Origin: an uncultured Prevotella sp.
GTDB taxonomy: Bacteria > Bacteroidota > Bacteroidia > Bacteroidales > Bacteroidaceae
Direction: 5' to 3'
Length of the DNA: 49,592 nt
Assembly: GCA_900545525.1 (NCBI GenBank)
Contig: UQZX01000021.1
Span: 1-49,592, forward strand
This document shows, one piece after another, positions 27,102 to 35,092 of the stretch. The notes beneath the pieces were generated by a model. It saw nothing but the letters and a program-made list of their open reading frames with translations. It made no database searches and was not told the DNA's origin. The first letter of the stretch is position 1, and every line of letters begins with the position of its first letter. A program made the position numbers and the translations under genes.

Positions 27102-28166
27102 TTATTTAAGCGGGTTCCAGCCCTGTGCTTTCAGCTCAAACTCGTTGTTGTCGCGTGTTATGAGCATTGTTCCAAGCTCCTTTTTTGTTATATGTCCTAT
27201 TAGCCTGACGTCCTCCATCTCCTCTATCTTTGCGTAGTCTCCAATCGGAACAGTAAACAGCAGCTCATAGTCTTCGCCGCCGTTCAAGGCGCATGTGGTT
27301 ACGTTCATGTTCATTTCTTCAGCCATTACCGCCGTCTGATAGTCTATCGGCAGGTTCTTTTCGTATATGCGGCAGCCGCATCCGCTTTGCTTGCAGATGT
27401 GCAGTATCTCGCTGCTCAGTCCGTCGCTGATGTCTATCATTGCCGTCGGACGTATGTTCATGGCTTTCAGCTTTTCTATGATGTCTCCCCGTGCTTCGGG
27501 TTTCAGCTGCCGTTGCAGCAGATATTCCTTGCCGGCAAACTCCGGCTGAAAGTGCGACAGTTCCTCAAGTGCCTTGCGGTCGTTCTTTTTCCGCGCCTCG
27601 TCCACCTGCTGATAATATACGCTCTTTTCACGTTCGAGGAGCTGGAGCCCCATGTATGCCGCCCCGAGGTCGCCCGACACGCATATCAGGTCGGTGTCCT
27701 TTGCCCCGTTGCGGTATACGGTGTTGTCCTTGTCTCCTTCACCTATACATGTTATGCTTATCGCCATTCCCGTGTACGAGGACGTGGTGTCGCCGCCGAC
27801 GATGTCCACTTTCCATTTGTCGCAGGCAATTCGCAGACCTGTGTAGAACATCTCGAGGTCCTCCACGGTGAAGCTTTTGCTCAGCGCGATGTTCACAATC
27901 ATCTGTCTCGGCGTGCCGTTCATTGCGAATATGTCGCTGATGTTCACCATTGCAGCCTTGTATCCCAGATGCTGCATGTCTATATAAGTGCGGTCGAAGT
28001 GCACGCCTTCCATAAGCATGTCGCTTGTCACCAGCGTTTCCTTATTGGCATAGTTCAGCACGGCGCAGTCGTCTCCTATACCATATTTTGTCGTTTCGTT
28101 CCCCGGCTTTATGTCTTTTGTAAGATGATTTATAAGTCCGAACTCACCCAGTTTTGCTATTTCCAT
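27102..28166 (-). CDS. thiL: Thiamine-monophosphate kinase
   Basis: A 354-residue ATP-dependent kinase that makes thiamine diphosphate from thiamine monophosphate. It has the family blocks GEFGLINHLT at the N-terminus, GIGDDCAVL (metal-binding aspartates), TSDMLMEGVHFD, NISDIFAMNGTPRQ, DIVGGDTTSS and ISDGLSSEILHIC, plus GGEDYELLFTVP at the C-terminal nucleotide site. The length is typical. The ATG at 28166 begins the conserved N-terminus. It is the last gene of the leftward row after pnp, from which it is separated by the 34-bp inverted-repeat element. No other thiamine gene is nearby. Confidence 0.96.
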   Translation of the reverse strand: MEIAKLGEFGLINHLTKDIKPGNETTKYGIGDDCAVLNYANKETLVTSDMLMEGVHFDRTYIDMQHLGYKAAMVNISDIFAMNGTPRQMIVNIALSKSFTVEDLEMFYTGLRIACDKWKVDIVGGDTTSSYTGMAISITCIGEGDKDNTVYRNGAKDTDLICVSGDLGAAYMGLQLLEREKSVYYQQVDEARKKNDRKALEELSHFQPEFAGKEYLLQRQLKPEARGDIIEKLKAMNIRPTAMIDISDGLSSEILHICKQSGCGCRIYEKNLPIDYQTAVMAEEMNMNVTTCALNGGEDYELLFTVPIGDYAKIEEMEDVRLIGHITKKELGTMLITRDNNEFELKAQGWNPLK

Positions 28167-28185
28167 TACTTTTGAATTTTGATTT

Positions 28186-28361
28186 TTGAGTTACGAATTA
28201 CGAGTTGTCGCTACGCGATTTAGAATTTTATATTGACGAATTACATCTTTATATGGCATCCGTTTACCGACAGTATAAAGCCCGGTCATAATCAGATTAA
28301 AGCCCAGTCATAATTCTATCAATCCTCATCGCGTAGCGACAACTCGTAATTCGTAACTCAA
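28186..28361. repeat. Intergenic inverted-repeat element, 34-bp arms
   Basis: Bases 28186-28219 and 28328-28361 are perfect inverted copies, with a 108-base centre. The arm contains GCGACAACTCGTAATTCGTA. It fills the space between the pnp stop (28374) and the thiL start (28166). Related arms occur at 42735-42939 and at 1-57. The centre holds no open frame or recognisable RNA. Confidence 0.85.
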
Positions 28362-28373
28362 CACTCGTAATTC

Positions 28374-29183
28374 CTATGCTCTCCTTATCATCTCCCTCAT
28401 TATCTCCGTCATCAGCGGCTGTGCCTTGTTTGCAGCCACCTGCACCTCTTCGTGGCTTACCTCTACGGGCGTGTCCTCAAGTCCGAGGTCTGTTATGATG
28501 CTTATTCCGAAAGTCCTGATGCCGCAGTGGTGGGCAACGATTACCTCGGGAACGGTGCTCATGCCCACAGCGTCGGCACCCATGCGGTGATACATCTTAT
28601 ATTCCGCCGGTGTCTCGAACGTCGGACCCTGCACTCCCATGTACACTCCGTGAACCACGCGGATGCCCTTTTCGGCGGCAATGGCGTCAGCCTGTGCTAT
28701 GAGCGCATTGTCGTATGTCTCGTGCATGTCCGGGAAACGCGGTCCGGTGGGGAAGTTCTTTCCGCGCAGCGGGTGCTCGGGGAAGAAGTTTATGTGGTCT
28801 GTGATAATCATCAGGTCGCCGATTTTAAACTCGGGGTTCATGCCTCCCGACGCGTTAGATACAAACAATGTCTTTATGCCAAGCTCATACATCACGCGTA
28901 TGGGGAATGTAACCTCCTTCATGCTGTATCCTTCGTAATAGTGGAAACGTCCCTCCATTGCCATTATGTCCACACCTCCGAGCTTGCCGAAGATAAGCTT
29001 TCCGGCATGTCCCTCAACCGTAGACACGGGGAAATTGGGTATTTCCTGATACGGGAACTCGTATTTGTCAGTTATTTCTGAAGCTAATTGTCCCAGGCCT
29101 GTTCCTAAGATGATTGCCGTTTTTGGACTTGTTGTCATCCTTTGCTTTAGCCAGGATGCTGTTTCTTGAATTTTTTCGTACAT
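28374..29183 (-). CDS. punA: Purine-nucleoside phosphorylase, trimeric type
   Basis: A 269-residue phosphorylase that splits inosine or guanosine with phosphate in purine salvage. The family blocks are AIILGTGLGQLA, VEGHAGKL, GRFHYYEGYS, SNASGGMNPEFKIGDLMIIT, GVYMGVQGPTFETPAEY and GADAVGMSTVPEVIVAHHC. The last gives Met-Ser and Glu positions typical of the PNP trimer class. The conserved opening MYEKIQETASWLK supports the ATG at 29183, although this makes the gene overlap lpxK by 116 bases. The next in-frame ATG (29138) would remove a conserved helix and still overlap by 71 bases. It ends just before the inverted-repeat element. Confidence 0.95.
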   Translation of the reverse strand: MYEKIQETASWLKQRMTTSPKTAIILGTGLGQLASEITDKYEFPYQEIPNFPVSTVEGHAGKLIFGKLGGVDIMAMEGRFHYYEGYSMKEVTFPIRVMYELGIKTLFVSNASGGMNPEFKIGDLMIITDHINFFPEHPLRGKNFPTGPRFPDMHETYDNALIAQADAIAAEKGIRVVHGVYMGVQGPTFETPAEYKMYHRMGADAVGMSTVPEVIVAHHCGIRTFGISIITDLGLEDTPVEVSHEEVQVAANKAQPLMTEIMREMIRRA

Positions 29184-30240
29184 ATCCTATAATCTTTTCG
29201 TTAAACATTTCCTCCTGTTCCTGCATGAAGCAGACCTCCACCGGAAGTATGAACATGCTGTGTCTCACCTCCTCGCTCAGTCCTTCCATGCCGAACAGGC
29301 GCGTGTTGTCCTTCTCCGTAGTTATTATTATTTTGGGCGAGGGCATGCCGGCAAACTCCTCGTTAATCCTGTTTATGTCCTTCGGAGTAAACTGGTGATG
29401 ATCCGGAAAATTCATCTGCACGATGTTCTCCGTGTACGGTCTGATGTCCGTCACCATTTGTTCCGGCGATGCAATGCCCGTCAGCAGCAGTATGTTCTCA
29501 TCCTTTCCGATGCTCTCCATCTTGCGTTTTTCACCGCAATAGACCGGTATCAGGCTTCCGTATTTCAGTGTGGTGAAAAACAGCTTCTGATACGGATACA
29601 GGTTCATAGCCCTCATTATAACCCTGAAGTCCATAGGTTTCATGTCCTTGGGACATTTTGTCACTATCACGATGTCAGCCCTGTTCTTTCCCGACAGCGG
29701 CTCGCGCAGCCTTCCTGCGGGCAGCAGCTTGTCGTAGATTATAAGGCGGTGATAGTCTACGAGCAGTATGTTTATCCCCGGCTTGACGTGCCTGTGCTGG
29801 AACGCATCGTCCAAAAGGATTACGTCCGTGTCGTTGGTCTCCTTGTTTCCAGTCAGCTGTTCTATGCCGTGACACCTGTCTTTGTCCACTGCCACATATA
29901 TGTCGCCGAACTTGTTCTTCATCTGGTAAGGCTCGTCGCCTATCTCCTGCATCTTCGTCTGCTTTCCGGCGAGCACGTATCCCTTGCTCTTCCGCTTGTA
30001 TCCGCGGCTCAGCACGGCAACCTTCACCTTGTCCTTCAGCAGCCGCACGAGATATTCCACGTGCGGTGTCTTGCCCGAGCCGCCCACCGTGAGGTTGCCC
30101 ACGGATATCACGGGTATGTCGAAACTGCGGCTTTTCTTCAAGCCTATGTCAAACATCCAGTTTCTTATCCTTACCCCGATGCCGTACAGCCAGCTCAGCG
30201 GCAGCAGCCGGTTGTCTATTCTGATGAAGTCGCCTTCCAT
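29068..30240 (-). CDS. lpxK: Tetraacyldisaccharide 4'-kinase LpxK
   Basis: A 390-residue inner-membrane-associated kinase that phosphorylates the lipid A precursor at the 4' position. The N-terminal hydrophobic helix (LLPLSWLYGIGVRIRN) is followed by the P-loop SVGNLTVGGSGKTPHVEYLV near residues 46-65, then LSRGYKRKSKGYVL, DEPYQM, LLDDAFQHRHV and LLTGIASPEQM. After YVRKNSRN, which usually lies close to the end, about 34 polar residues continue to the stop at 29068, and these overlap the start of pnp in another frame. The gene begins 28 bases after sppA, so an sppA-lpxK-pnp transcript is likely. Confidence 0.95.
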   Translation of the reverse strand: MEGDFIRIDNRLLPLSWLYGIGVRIRNWMFDIGLKKSRSFDIPVISVGNLTVGGSGKTPHVEYLVRLLKDKVKVAVLSRGYKRKSKGYVLAGKQTKMQEIGDEPYQMKNKFGDIYVAVDKDRCHGIEQLTGNKETNDTDVILLDDAFQHRHVKPGINILLVDYHRLIIYDKLLPAGRLREPLSGKNRADIVIVTKCPKDMKPMDFRVIMRAMNLYPYQKLFFTTLKYGSLIPVYCGEKRKMESIGKDENILLLTGIASPEQMVTDIRPYTENIVQMNFPDHHQFTPKDINRINEEFAGMPSPKIIITTEKDNTRLFGMEGLSEEVRHSMFILPVEVCFMQEQEEMFNEKIIGYVRKNSRNSILAKAKDDNKSKNGNHLRNRPGTISFRNN

Positions 30241-30268
30241 GTCTTACTTGTGCAAATGCCGTTTCTTT

Positions 30269-32044
30269 TTACTTCACCTTTATTATATAAGGTATCCTTG
30301 CCTGTATTGCATTCTGGTTGTTTATGTCCTTGAGGAGCATGAACGTCCCGTAATACTCGCCCAGTGTGGCGCGCATGCTGTTGTCAATGTAGCTGCTGCC
30401 CGACGCCTTGTTCATAAACTGCTCCAGCCAGTCTGCCTTTGCAGGATAAGCCGCTGTGTGATATTCCTTGACCTTTGCCAGTGCGGCAGCCTTTGCCACA
30501 GCCTTGTCCAGTCCGCCAAGCTCGTCAACAAGCTTGTTGGCGTAGGCATCCTGTCCCAGCCATACACGTCCCTGTGCCAGCTTCTCCACGCTCTCCGTCT
30601 TCATCTTCCTGCCTTCTGCCACGCGGCTTCTGAACAGGTTGTATCCGCGGTCTATGTAAGCGTTGAGATAGCTCATCTCCTCTTCGTTGAACGGGCGTGC
30701 CTGTGTGCCGAATGCGCTGTGCCTGTTTGTCCTGACCTCGTCGAACTTCACGCCGAGCTTCTGTGTGAGCAGCCCGCTCATGTCCGGGAACATTCCGAAT
30801 ATGCCGATGCTTCCCGTCAGCGTCGTAGGCTCTGCCACAATCCAGTTTGACACGCAGCTTATATAATATCCGCCCGATGCAGCCATGCCGCCCATGGATA
30901 CCACCACGGGTTTCTTTTCCTTTAGCTTCTTCACGCTGTGCCATATCTGTTCAGAGGCGTATGCGCTGCCTCCGCCCGAATTCACGCGTAGCACCACAGC
31001 CTTCACATCGTCGTCTTCCATAAGTTTCTCGAGGTCCTTGCACACCTTCGTGCCCACAATCTTGTGTCCCTGCGACATCAGGCTTCCGCCCGTCTCGCTG
31101 TCGACAATGTCTCCGTAGGCATAGTAAACGGCAATCTGGTCGCCTTTTTCCTTGCTTCCTTTCAGCTGCTTCATCTCCGCAAGACCCACTGTGTTGATGT
31201 CGTCGTCCTTGCCGAGTTTCATCATTTTCCTTATCTCGTCCTTTATCTCGTCGGTATAGACCAGCTTGTCCGCCAGCTTATACTTCACGTAGTTCTTCGG
31301 GTCGTCAAGCGTTATGAAGTTGTCCGCGTACGTGTTCAGGGTCCCGACGCTGATTTTGCGGCTTGCCGCAACTTCCTTGCATACGTTTTCCCATATACCT
31401 TTTATATATGCCGTCACCTGTTCGCGGTTCGGCTCGCTCATCTTGTCGGCTGTGAACATCTCCGGTGCGCTCTTGTATGTGCCCACCTTTGCCAGCTGCA
31501 TCTTTACCCCGAACTTAGCCATGAGGTCCTTGAGGAACATGGGCTGTGCCGCCAGTCCGTGCCAGTCAATCTGTCCGCTTGGGTTCAGCAGCACCCTGTC
31601 TGCCACCGATGCCAGATAGTATGTGCCCTGCGTATACGTGTCGCCGTATGCTACAATCCACTTTCCGCTCTTCTTAAAGTCGGCAAGTGCCCTGCGCATT
31701 GCCTGCATCGACGCATACGAGTCGGCAGAAAACAGTCCCGCCTCGATATATATTCCCTTTATGTTGTCGTTGTTCCTGGCTTTCTCTATTGCGTTCAGCA
31801 TGTCGTCCAGTCCGATGTTCTGCACCGTCTGTCCTGTCAGTTCCGCCATGATGTTATCCTCGGCACGCTCTTCCATCACGCCCTGAAGATTGATTACAAG
31901 TACGGTGTTGTCGCTCACGTTCTTTGTGGCAGAGCCCGATGCTACCATTCCGACGATGCTCATCACGCCCAGTATGCAGGTGACGAGGGTAAGTACCAGT
32001 ATGCCGGCGATGGTGGCAAACATCTGTTTGAAGAAGTCTTTCAT
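30269..32044 (-). CDS. sppA: Signal peptide peptidase SppA (67K type)
   Basis: A 591-residue membrane-anchored serine protease that clears cleaved signal peptides. One N-terminal helix (about 8-36) is followed by two ClpP-like crotonase-fold domains. The Lys191 general base lies in the first domain (KVGTYKSAPE) and the Ser390 nucleophile in the second (MGGMAASGGYY), which matches the Lys/Ser dyad split in E. coli SppA. LRVNSGGGSAYASEQIWHSV precedes the serine. The length agrees with the long form. It is first in the row sppA-lpxK-pnp-thiL, with a -7 box at 32130-32137. Confidence 0.95.
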   Translation of the reverse strand: MKDFFKQMFATIAGILVLTLVTCILGVMSIVGMVASGSATKNVSDNTVLVINLQGVMEERAEDNIMAELTGQTVQNIGLDDMLNAIEKARNNDNIKGIYIEAGLFSADSYASMQAMRRALADFKKSGKWIVAYGDTYTQGTYYLASVADRVLLNPSGQIDWHGLAAQPMFLKDLMAKFGVKMQLAKVGTYKSAPEMFTADKMSEPNREQVTAYIKGIWENVCKEVAASRKISVGTLNTYADNFITLDDPKNYVKYKLADKLVYTDEIKDEIRKMMKLGKDDDINTVGLAEMKQLKGSKEKGDQIAVYYAYGDIVDSETGGSLMSQGHKIVGTKVCKDLEKLMEDDDVKAVVLRVNSGGGSAYASEQIWHSVKKLKEKKPVVVSMGGMAASGGYYISCVSNWIVAEPTTLTGSIGIFGMFPDMSGLLTQKLGVKFDEVRTNRHSAFGTQARPFNEEEMSYLNAYIDRGYNLFRSRVAEGRKMKTESVEKLAQGRVWLGQDAYANKLVDELGGLDKAVAKAAALAKVKEYHTAAYPAKADWLEQFMNKASGSSYIDNSMRATLGEYYGTFMLLKDINNQNAIQARIPYIIKVK

Positions 32045-32129
32045 ATCCTTTGTATTGTTTTATGAATTAAAATAGGCAGGCAGCTATAGTACAATGGCAT
32101 AAAACCGTCATTGCGCCCCGCTTGTTATG

Positions 32130-32137
32130 CAAAGATA
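32130..32137 (-). promoter_or_regulatory. -7 box TATCTTTG of the sppA operon
   Basis: The minus strand reads TATCTTTG at 32137-32130, about 86 bases before the sppA ATG. No good -33 element at the standard distance was found. Confidence 0.45.
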
Positions 32138-32214
32138 AGGATTTTTATTTTAAACGTTCATAAAACACGCATAAAGTTTCTTTATGTCACCAAATATTGT
32201 TATTTTCGCAATAT

Positions 32215-32943
32215 ATGAAACGTGCAGTTATAATGGGAGCCTCGTCGGGCATAGGTCTCGCGGTGTGCCGCCTGCTGTTGGAGCGCGGGTGGCAGGTGGG
32301 CGTTGCGGCGCGCCGGGGCGGCATACTTGAAGACATAAGGGCATCGGCACCTGACAGGGTGCAGACGATGACAATAGACGTAACGGACGACGATGCCCCC
32401 GGACGTCTCCGCTGTCTCATTGAAAAGCTCGGCGGCATGGACCTGTATTTCCATGCTTCGGGCGTGGGAAGGCAGAACATGACGCTCGACATGGACGTGG
32501 AGATGGCGACGGTCGCCACCAATGCCGCGGGCTTTACGCGCATGGTGGGCGCCGCCTACCGCTATTTTGCCGGCTGCGGGCGTGGACATATCGCCGTCAT
32601 TTCATCTGTTGCGGGTGTCAAGGGGCTTGGACCCGCACCCTCATACAGCGCGACAAAAGCCTTTCAGAACGTTTATATACAGGCTCTTGAGCAGCAGTCG
32701 GCAACGCGCAGGCTTGATATAGCCTTTACGGACATACGTCCCGGCTTTGTGGCAACGCCTCTTCTTGGCGACGGCAGGGGCTATCCCATGCTTATGGACG
32801 CTGGCATGGTGGCGCGTCACATTGTCCGTGCCATAGAGAGGAAAAGCCATGTCTGTATCATCGACTGGCGCTACAGGCTGCTTGTGGGGCTGTGGCGGAT
32901 GATACCGTCGTGGCTGTGGCGCAGGATGAGGCTGGTGAGATGA
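32215..32943 (+). CDS. SDR-family oxidoreductase
   Basis: A 242-residue short-chain dehydrogenase. The cofactor motif GASSGIGLAV is at residues 8-17, the catalytic serine in ISSVAGVKG, and YSATK gives Tyr-x-x-x-Lys. ARRGG after the second strand has arginines near the 2'-phosphate site, which favours NADP(H) (inference). The C-terminal 40 residues (YRLLVGLWRMIPSWLWRRM) are basic and hydrophobic and could touch the membrane. The start at 32215 follows the -7-like TATTTTCG (32201-32208) by six bases. ATG 32197 would lie inside that promoter, so I reject it. The substrate is unknown. The GH28 gene begins 70 bases downstream. Confidence 0.88.
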   Translation: MKRAVIMGASSGIGLAVCRLLLERGWQVGVAARRGGILEDIRASAPDRVQTMTIDVTDDDAPGRLRCLIEKLGGMDLYFHASGVGRQNMTLDMDVEMATVATNAAGFTRMVGAAYRYFAGCGRGHIAVISSVAGVKGLGPAPSYSATKAFQNVYIQALEQQSATRRLDIAFTDIRPGFVATPLLGDGRGYPMLMDAGMVARHIVRAIERKSHVCIIDWRYRLLVGLWRMIPSWLWRRMRLVR

Positions 32944-33013
32944 GTTCTCGCAATGGCATGAAGGATACCGGCTCCTGCCGGTGATTGACATTAAATATAC
33001 AGAATATACACTC

Positions 33014-34351
33014 ATGAACAGACACAAATGGATTGTAGCGGCGTTGCTGCTGGCTGTGCTTACGGCTGCAGCACAGCCGGAGAAAGAAACATTTCCCGAC
33101 GGCAGCGTTATGCCGGCATGGTTTTCGGACACCTTGCGGGTTGATACGGATACACTGGGACGCAGGTTCGTCGTAACCGAACATGGCGTCAAGAGCGATT
33201 CCACTACGGTGCAGACCGGGGCATTGCAGCGGGTTATAGACATTGCGGCGGAGAGCGGCGGCGGGGTAGTGGTCATCCCGCGGGGCACGTTTCTCAGCGG
33301 CTCGCTGTTTTTCAGGCAGGGCACACATCTTTATATAGAAGAGGGCGGGGTGCTGAAAGGAAGTGAGCGGATACGCGACTTCAAGGTGATGAAGACCCGC
33401 ATGGAAGGCGAGACATGCACTTATTTCGCCGCACTGGTAAACGCCGACGGCGTTGACGGCTTCACCATAGCGGGCAAGGGGACGATAGACGGCAACGGCA
33501 GACACTATTGGGAGGAGTTCTGGATACGCCGCAAGTGGAACCCGGAGTGCACGAACAAGGATGCCCAGCGCCCGCGCCTTGTCTATATATCCAACAGCAG
33601 CAACGTGACGGTGCAGGACGTGCGTCTTGTCAACAGCCCGTTTTGGACCAACCACCTGTACCGCTGTCATCACGTGAGATACCTCGGATGCCATATCTTT
33701 GCGCCTACGGAGGGCATCAAGGCACCGAGCAGCGACGCCATAGACATCGACGCGTGTCACGATGTGCTGATAGACGGATGTTACATGAGCGTGAACGACG
33801 ATGCCGTGGTGCTGAAAGGCGGCAAGGGAACGTTTGCCGACAAGGATCCGGACAACGGCCCGTGCCGGAACATCGTTGTGCAGAACTGCACCTACGGACG
33901 TGTGCACGGGTGTCTGACGCTGGGCAGTGAGAGCCTGCACGACAGCAATGTGGTGCTGCGCCGCTGCCGTGTGCTGAGGGCAGACCGTGTGCTGTGGCTC
34001 AAGATGCGCCCCGACACGCCGCAGCACTATGAGCACATCACCGTGGAAGACCTCACCGGAAGCTGCGGAAGTTTCCTTGTGGTGCGCCCGTGGACACAGT
34101 TCTTCAAGATGCTGGAACGCCCCGACATGCCTCTTTCGCGGTGTAATGACATCACGGTGAGGCGCGTGGACATGGACTGCCGGAGGTTTCTTGACGTAGG
34201 CGCATCGGACAAGTACAGGCTTGCCGGCTTCACCTTTGAGAACTGTGACATAAGGGACGGCAGTGAGTCTTTTGACACATCTCCGATAGAAAATTGCAGG
34301 GTGAGAAACTTGAAAAGGACAGTTGTTCCGTCATTGTCTGTATCTCGCTGA
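33014..34351 (+). CDS. Secreted GH28-family protein with an altered RxK site
   Basis: A 445-residue beta-helix protein with a signal peptide (MNRHKWIVAALLLAVLTAAA). ATG 33014 is chosen because it begins that signal. The in-frame ATG at 32981 would add 11 residues. The GH28 pattern is partly kept: SDAIDID with Asp241 in place of NxD, NDD with Asp262 and Asp263, and HG at 298-299. The RxK element is WLK (Trp328, Lys330), so the usual arginine that contacts the uronic acid carboxylate is missing. That hints at a different substrate position, perhaps a neutral sugar, or reduced activity. It is preceded by an SDR gene and followed by the repeat-packed gap at 34352. Confidence 0.85.
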   Translation: MNRHKWIVAALLLAVLTAAAQPEKETFPDGSVMPAWFSDTLRVDTDTLGRRFVVTEHGVKSDSTTVQTGALQRVIDIAAESGGGVVVIPRGTFLSGSLFFRQGTHLYIEEGGVLKGSERIRDFKVMKTRMEGETCTYFAALVNADGVDGFTIAGKGTIDGNGRHYWEEFWIRRKWNPECTNKDAQRPRLVYISNSSNVTVQDVRLVNSPFWTNHLYRCHHVRYLGCHIFAPTEGIKAPSSDAIDIDACHDVLIDGCYMSVNDDAVVLKGGKGTFADKDPDNGPCRNIVVQNCTYGRVHGCLTLGSESLHDSNVVLRRCRVLRADRVLWLKMRPDTPQHYEHITVEDLTGSCGSFLVVRPWTQFFKMLERPDMPLSRCNDITVRRVDMDCRRFLDVGASDKYRLAGFTFENCDIRDGSESFDTSPIENCRVRNLKRTVVPSLSVSR

Positions 34352-34374
34352 CAGTCAGCAGGATATCTTCCAGC

Positions 34375-34464
34375 TTCCAAAAGGCGGTCTTTTGGCGTCC
34401 AAAACATGGTCTTTCATGCTCCGAAAGGTCGTCTTTTGGAGGCTAAAAGACCGCCTTTTGGAAA
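34375..34464. repeat. 22-bp-period palindrome array, perfect 19-bp outer arms
   Basis: Cores AAAAGGCGGTCTTTT at 34379, AAAACATGGTCTTTC at 34401, GAAAGGTCGTCTTTT at 34423 and AAAAGACCGCCTTTT at 34445 lie exactly 22 bp apart. Outer arms 34375-34393 and 34445-34463 are exact reverse complements. Same family as 15837 and 20901. Confidence 0.85.
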
Positions 34465-34509
34465 ACAGTTGAAAAACCGGGAGGATTCCATGCCGTGTAT
34501 ATTGCGTCA

Positions 34510-34638
34510 GTTCGTGATAACGGGCGATGAATGACAAGCGTTTCTCCTTAGTGTTCATGGTAACGGCTGGTGGCTTTAAACGTGTTCTCCTTAATGTTCA
34601 TAATGACTGCCGATGAATGATAAACTTGTTCTCCAAAA
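34510..34638. repeat. 43-bp tandem repeat, three units
   Basis: Units begin with GTTC at 34510, 34553 and 34596. They share CTCCTTA and GTTCATRRTRAC and a TRAACNTGTT-like end. Identity is moderate. The period is close to twice 22. Confidence 0.65.
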
Positions 34639-34640
34639 GG

Positions 34641-34871
34641 TAGGGACACATTTTTCACTTCGTTCAACAACACGTCTTGTATCTGTCCGCACGCATCGAA
34701 GAGGCGTTCTTCCCATGAAAAGAGTTGCCCCGTAACAGCAACAGTTATATGTTTTTTGTTGGATTAACACTGATAAAGATATTAAGCAGCAAGACATTTG
34801 TATTGAAGATTTTAACTCCTGAACAGAACGCCTCTTCGATGCGTGCGGACAGATACAAGAATGTGTCCCTA
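34641..34871. mobile_element. Putative MITE-like element with 47-bp inverted ends
   Basis: Bases 34675-34710 and 34825-34860 are perfect inverted copies (36 bp, containing GTCCGCACGCATCGAAGAGG). Just outside, 34641-34651 (TAGGGACACAT) pairs with 34861-34871. On the left, 23 extra bases (34652-34674) separate the two blocks, as if inserted there or lost on the right. The 114-base centre has no transposase and no reading frame. The architecture suggests a non-autonomous element. Target-site duplications are not evident. Confidence 0.55.
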
Positions 34872-34936
34872 CTCATGTTGATGTGTTCTTTTACTCATGT
34901 TGATGTGTTCTTCTGCCCGTGTTGCTGTATCTCGGT
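34849..34936. repeat. Direct 22-bp repeats, two strong and two weak units
   Basis: ACTCATGTTGATGTGTTCTT occurs at 34871 and again at 34893, exactly 22 bp apart. Weaker units in register start at 34849 (overlapping the inverted pair) and 34915. The period matches the other arrays, but the sequence does not. Confidence 0.7.
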
Positions 34937-35070
34937 GCTCCTTTTATCCCCTCAATTCTGAATTATAAATTATTAATTATGAATTACTTCGCCCTTTTAC
35001 AAATGCCCGGCATAAACGTTAAATAAAACATAAAAAGCTCACTTTGATATGCTTTTAACTTTAATTTATG

Positions 35071-35078
35071 TAATTTTG
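35071..35078 (+). promoter_or_regulatory. -7 box TAATTTTG of lptD
   Basis: TAATTTTG at 35071-35078, 14 bases before ATG 35093. The transcript leader would be about 8 bases. A clear -33 at the standard distance is not seen. Confidence 0.45.
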
Positions 35079-35092
35079 CAGCCTGCATTATA

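Larger units (their letters stand above)
34352..35092. other. 741-bp repeat-packed gap
   Basis: No gene is supported. It holds, in order, the 22-bp palindrome array (34375-34464), three 43-bp tandem units (34510-34638), a 47-bp inverted pair (34641-34871), four 22-bp units (34849-34936), an AT-rich AATTN tract (34950-34985) and the lptD -7 box. Short frames such as 34591-34797 (minus) run through the repeats and are artefacts. Confidence 0.8.

Noticed and set aside
31064..32065. 333-residue plus-strand frame over sppA
   Set aside because: Antisense shadow of sppA: its composition follows the opposite strand.
34591..34797. 68-residue minus-strand frame in the repeat gap
   Set aside because: It reads through the inverted element and has no start context.
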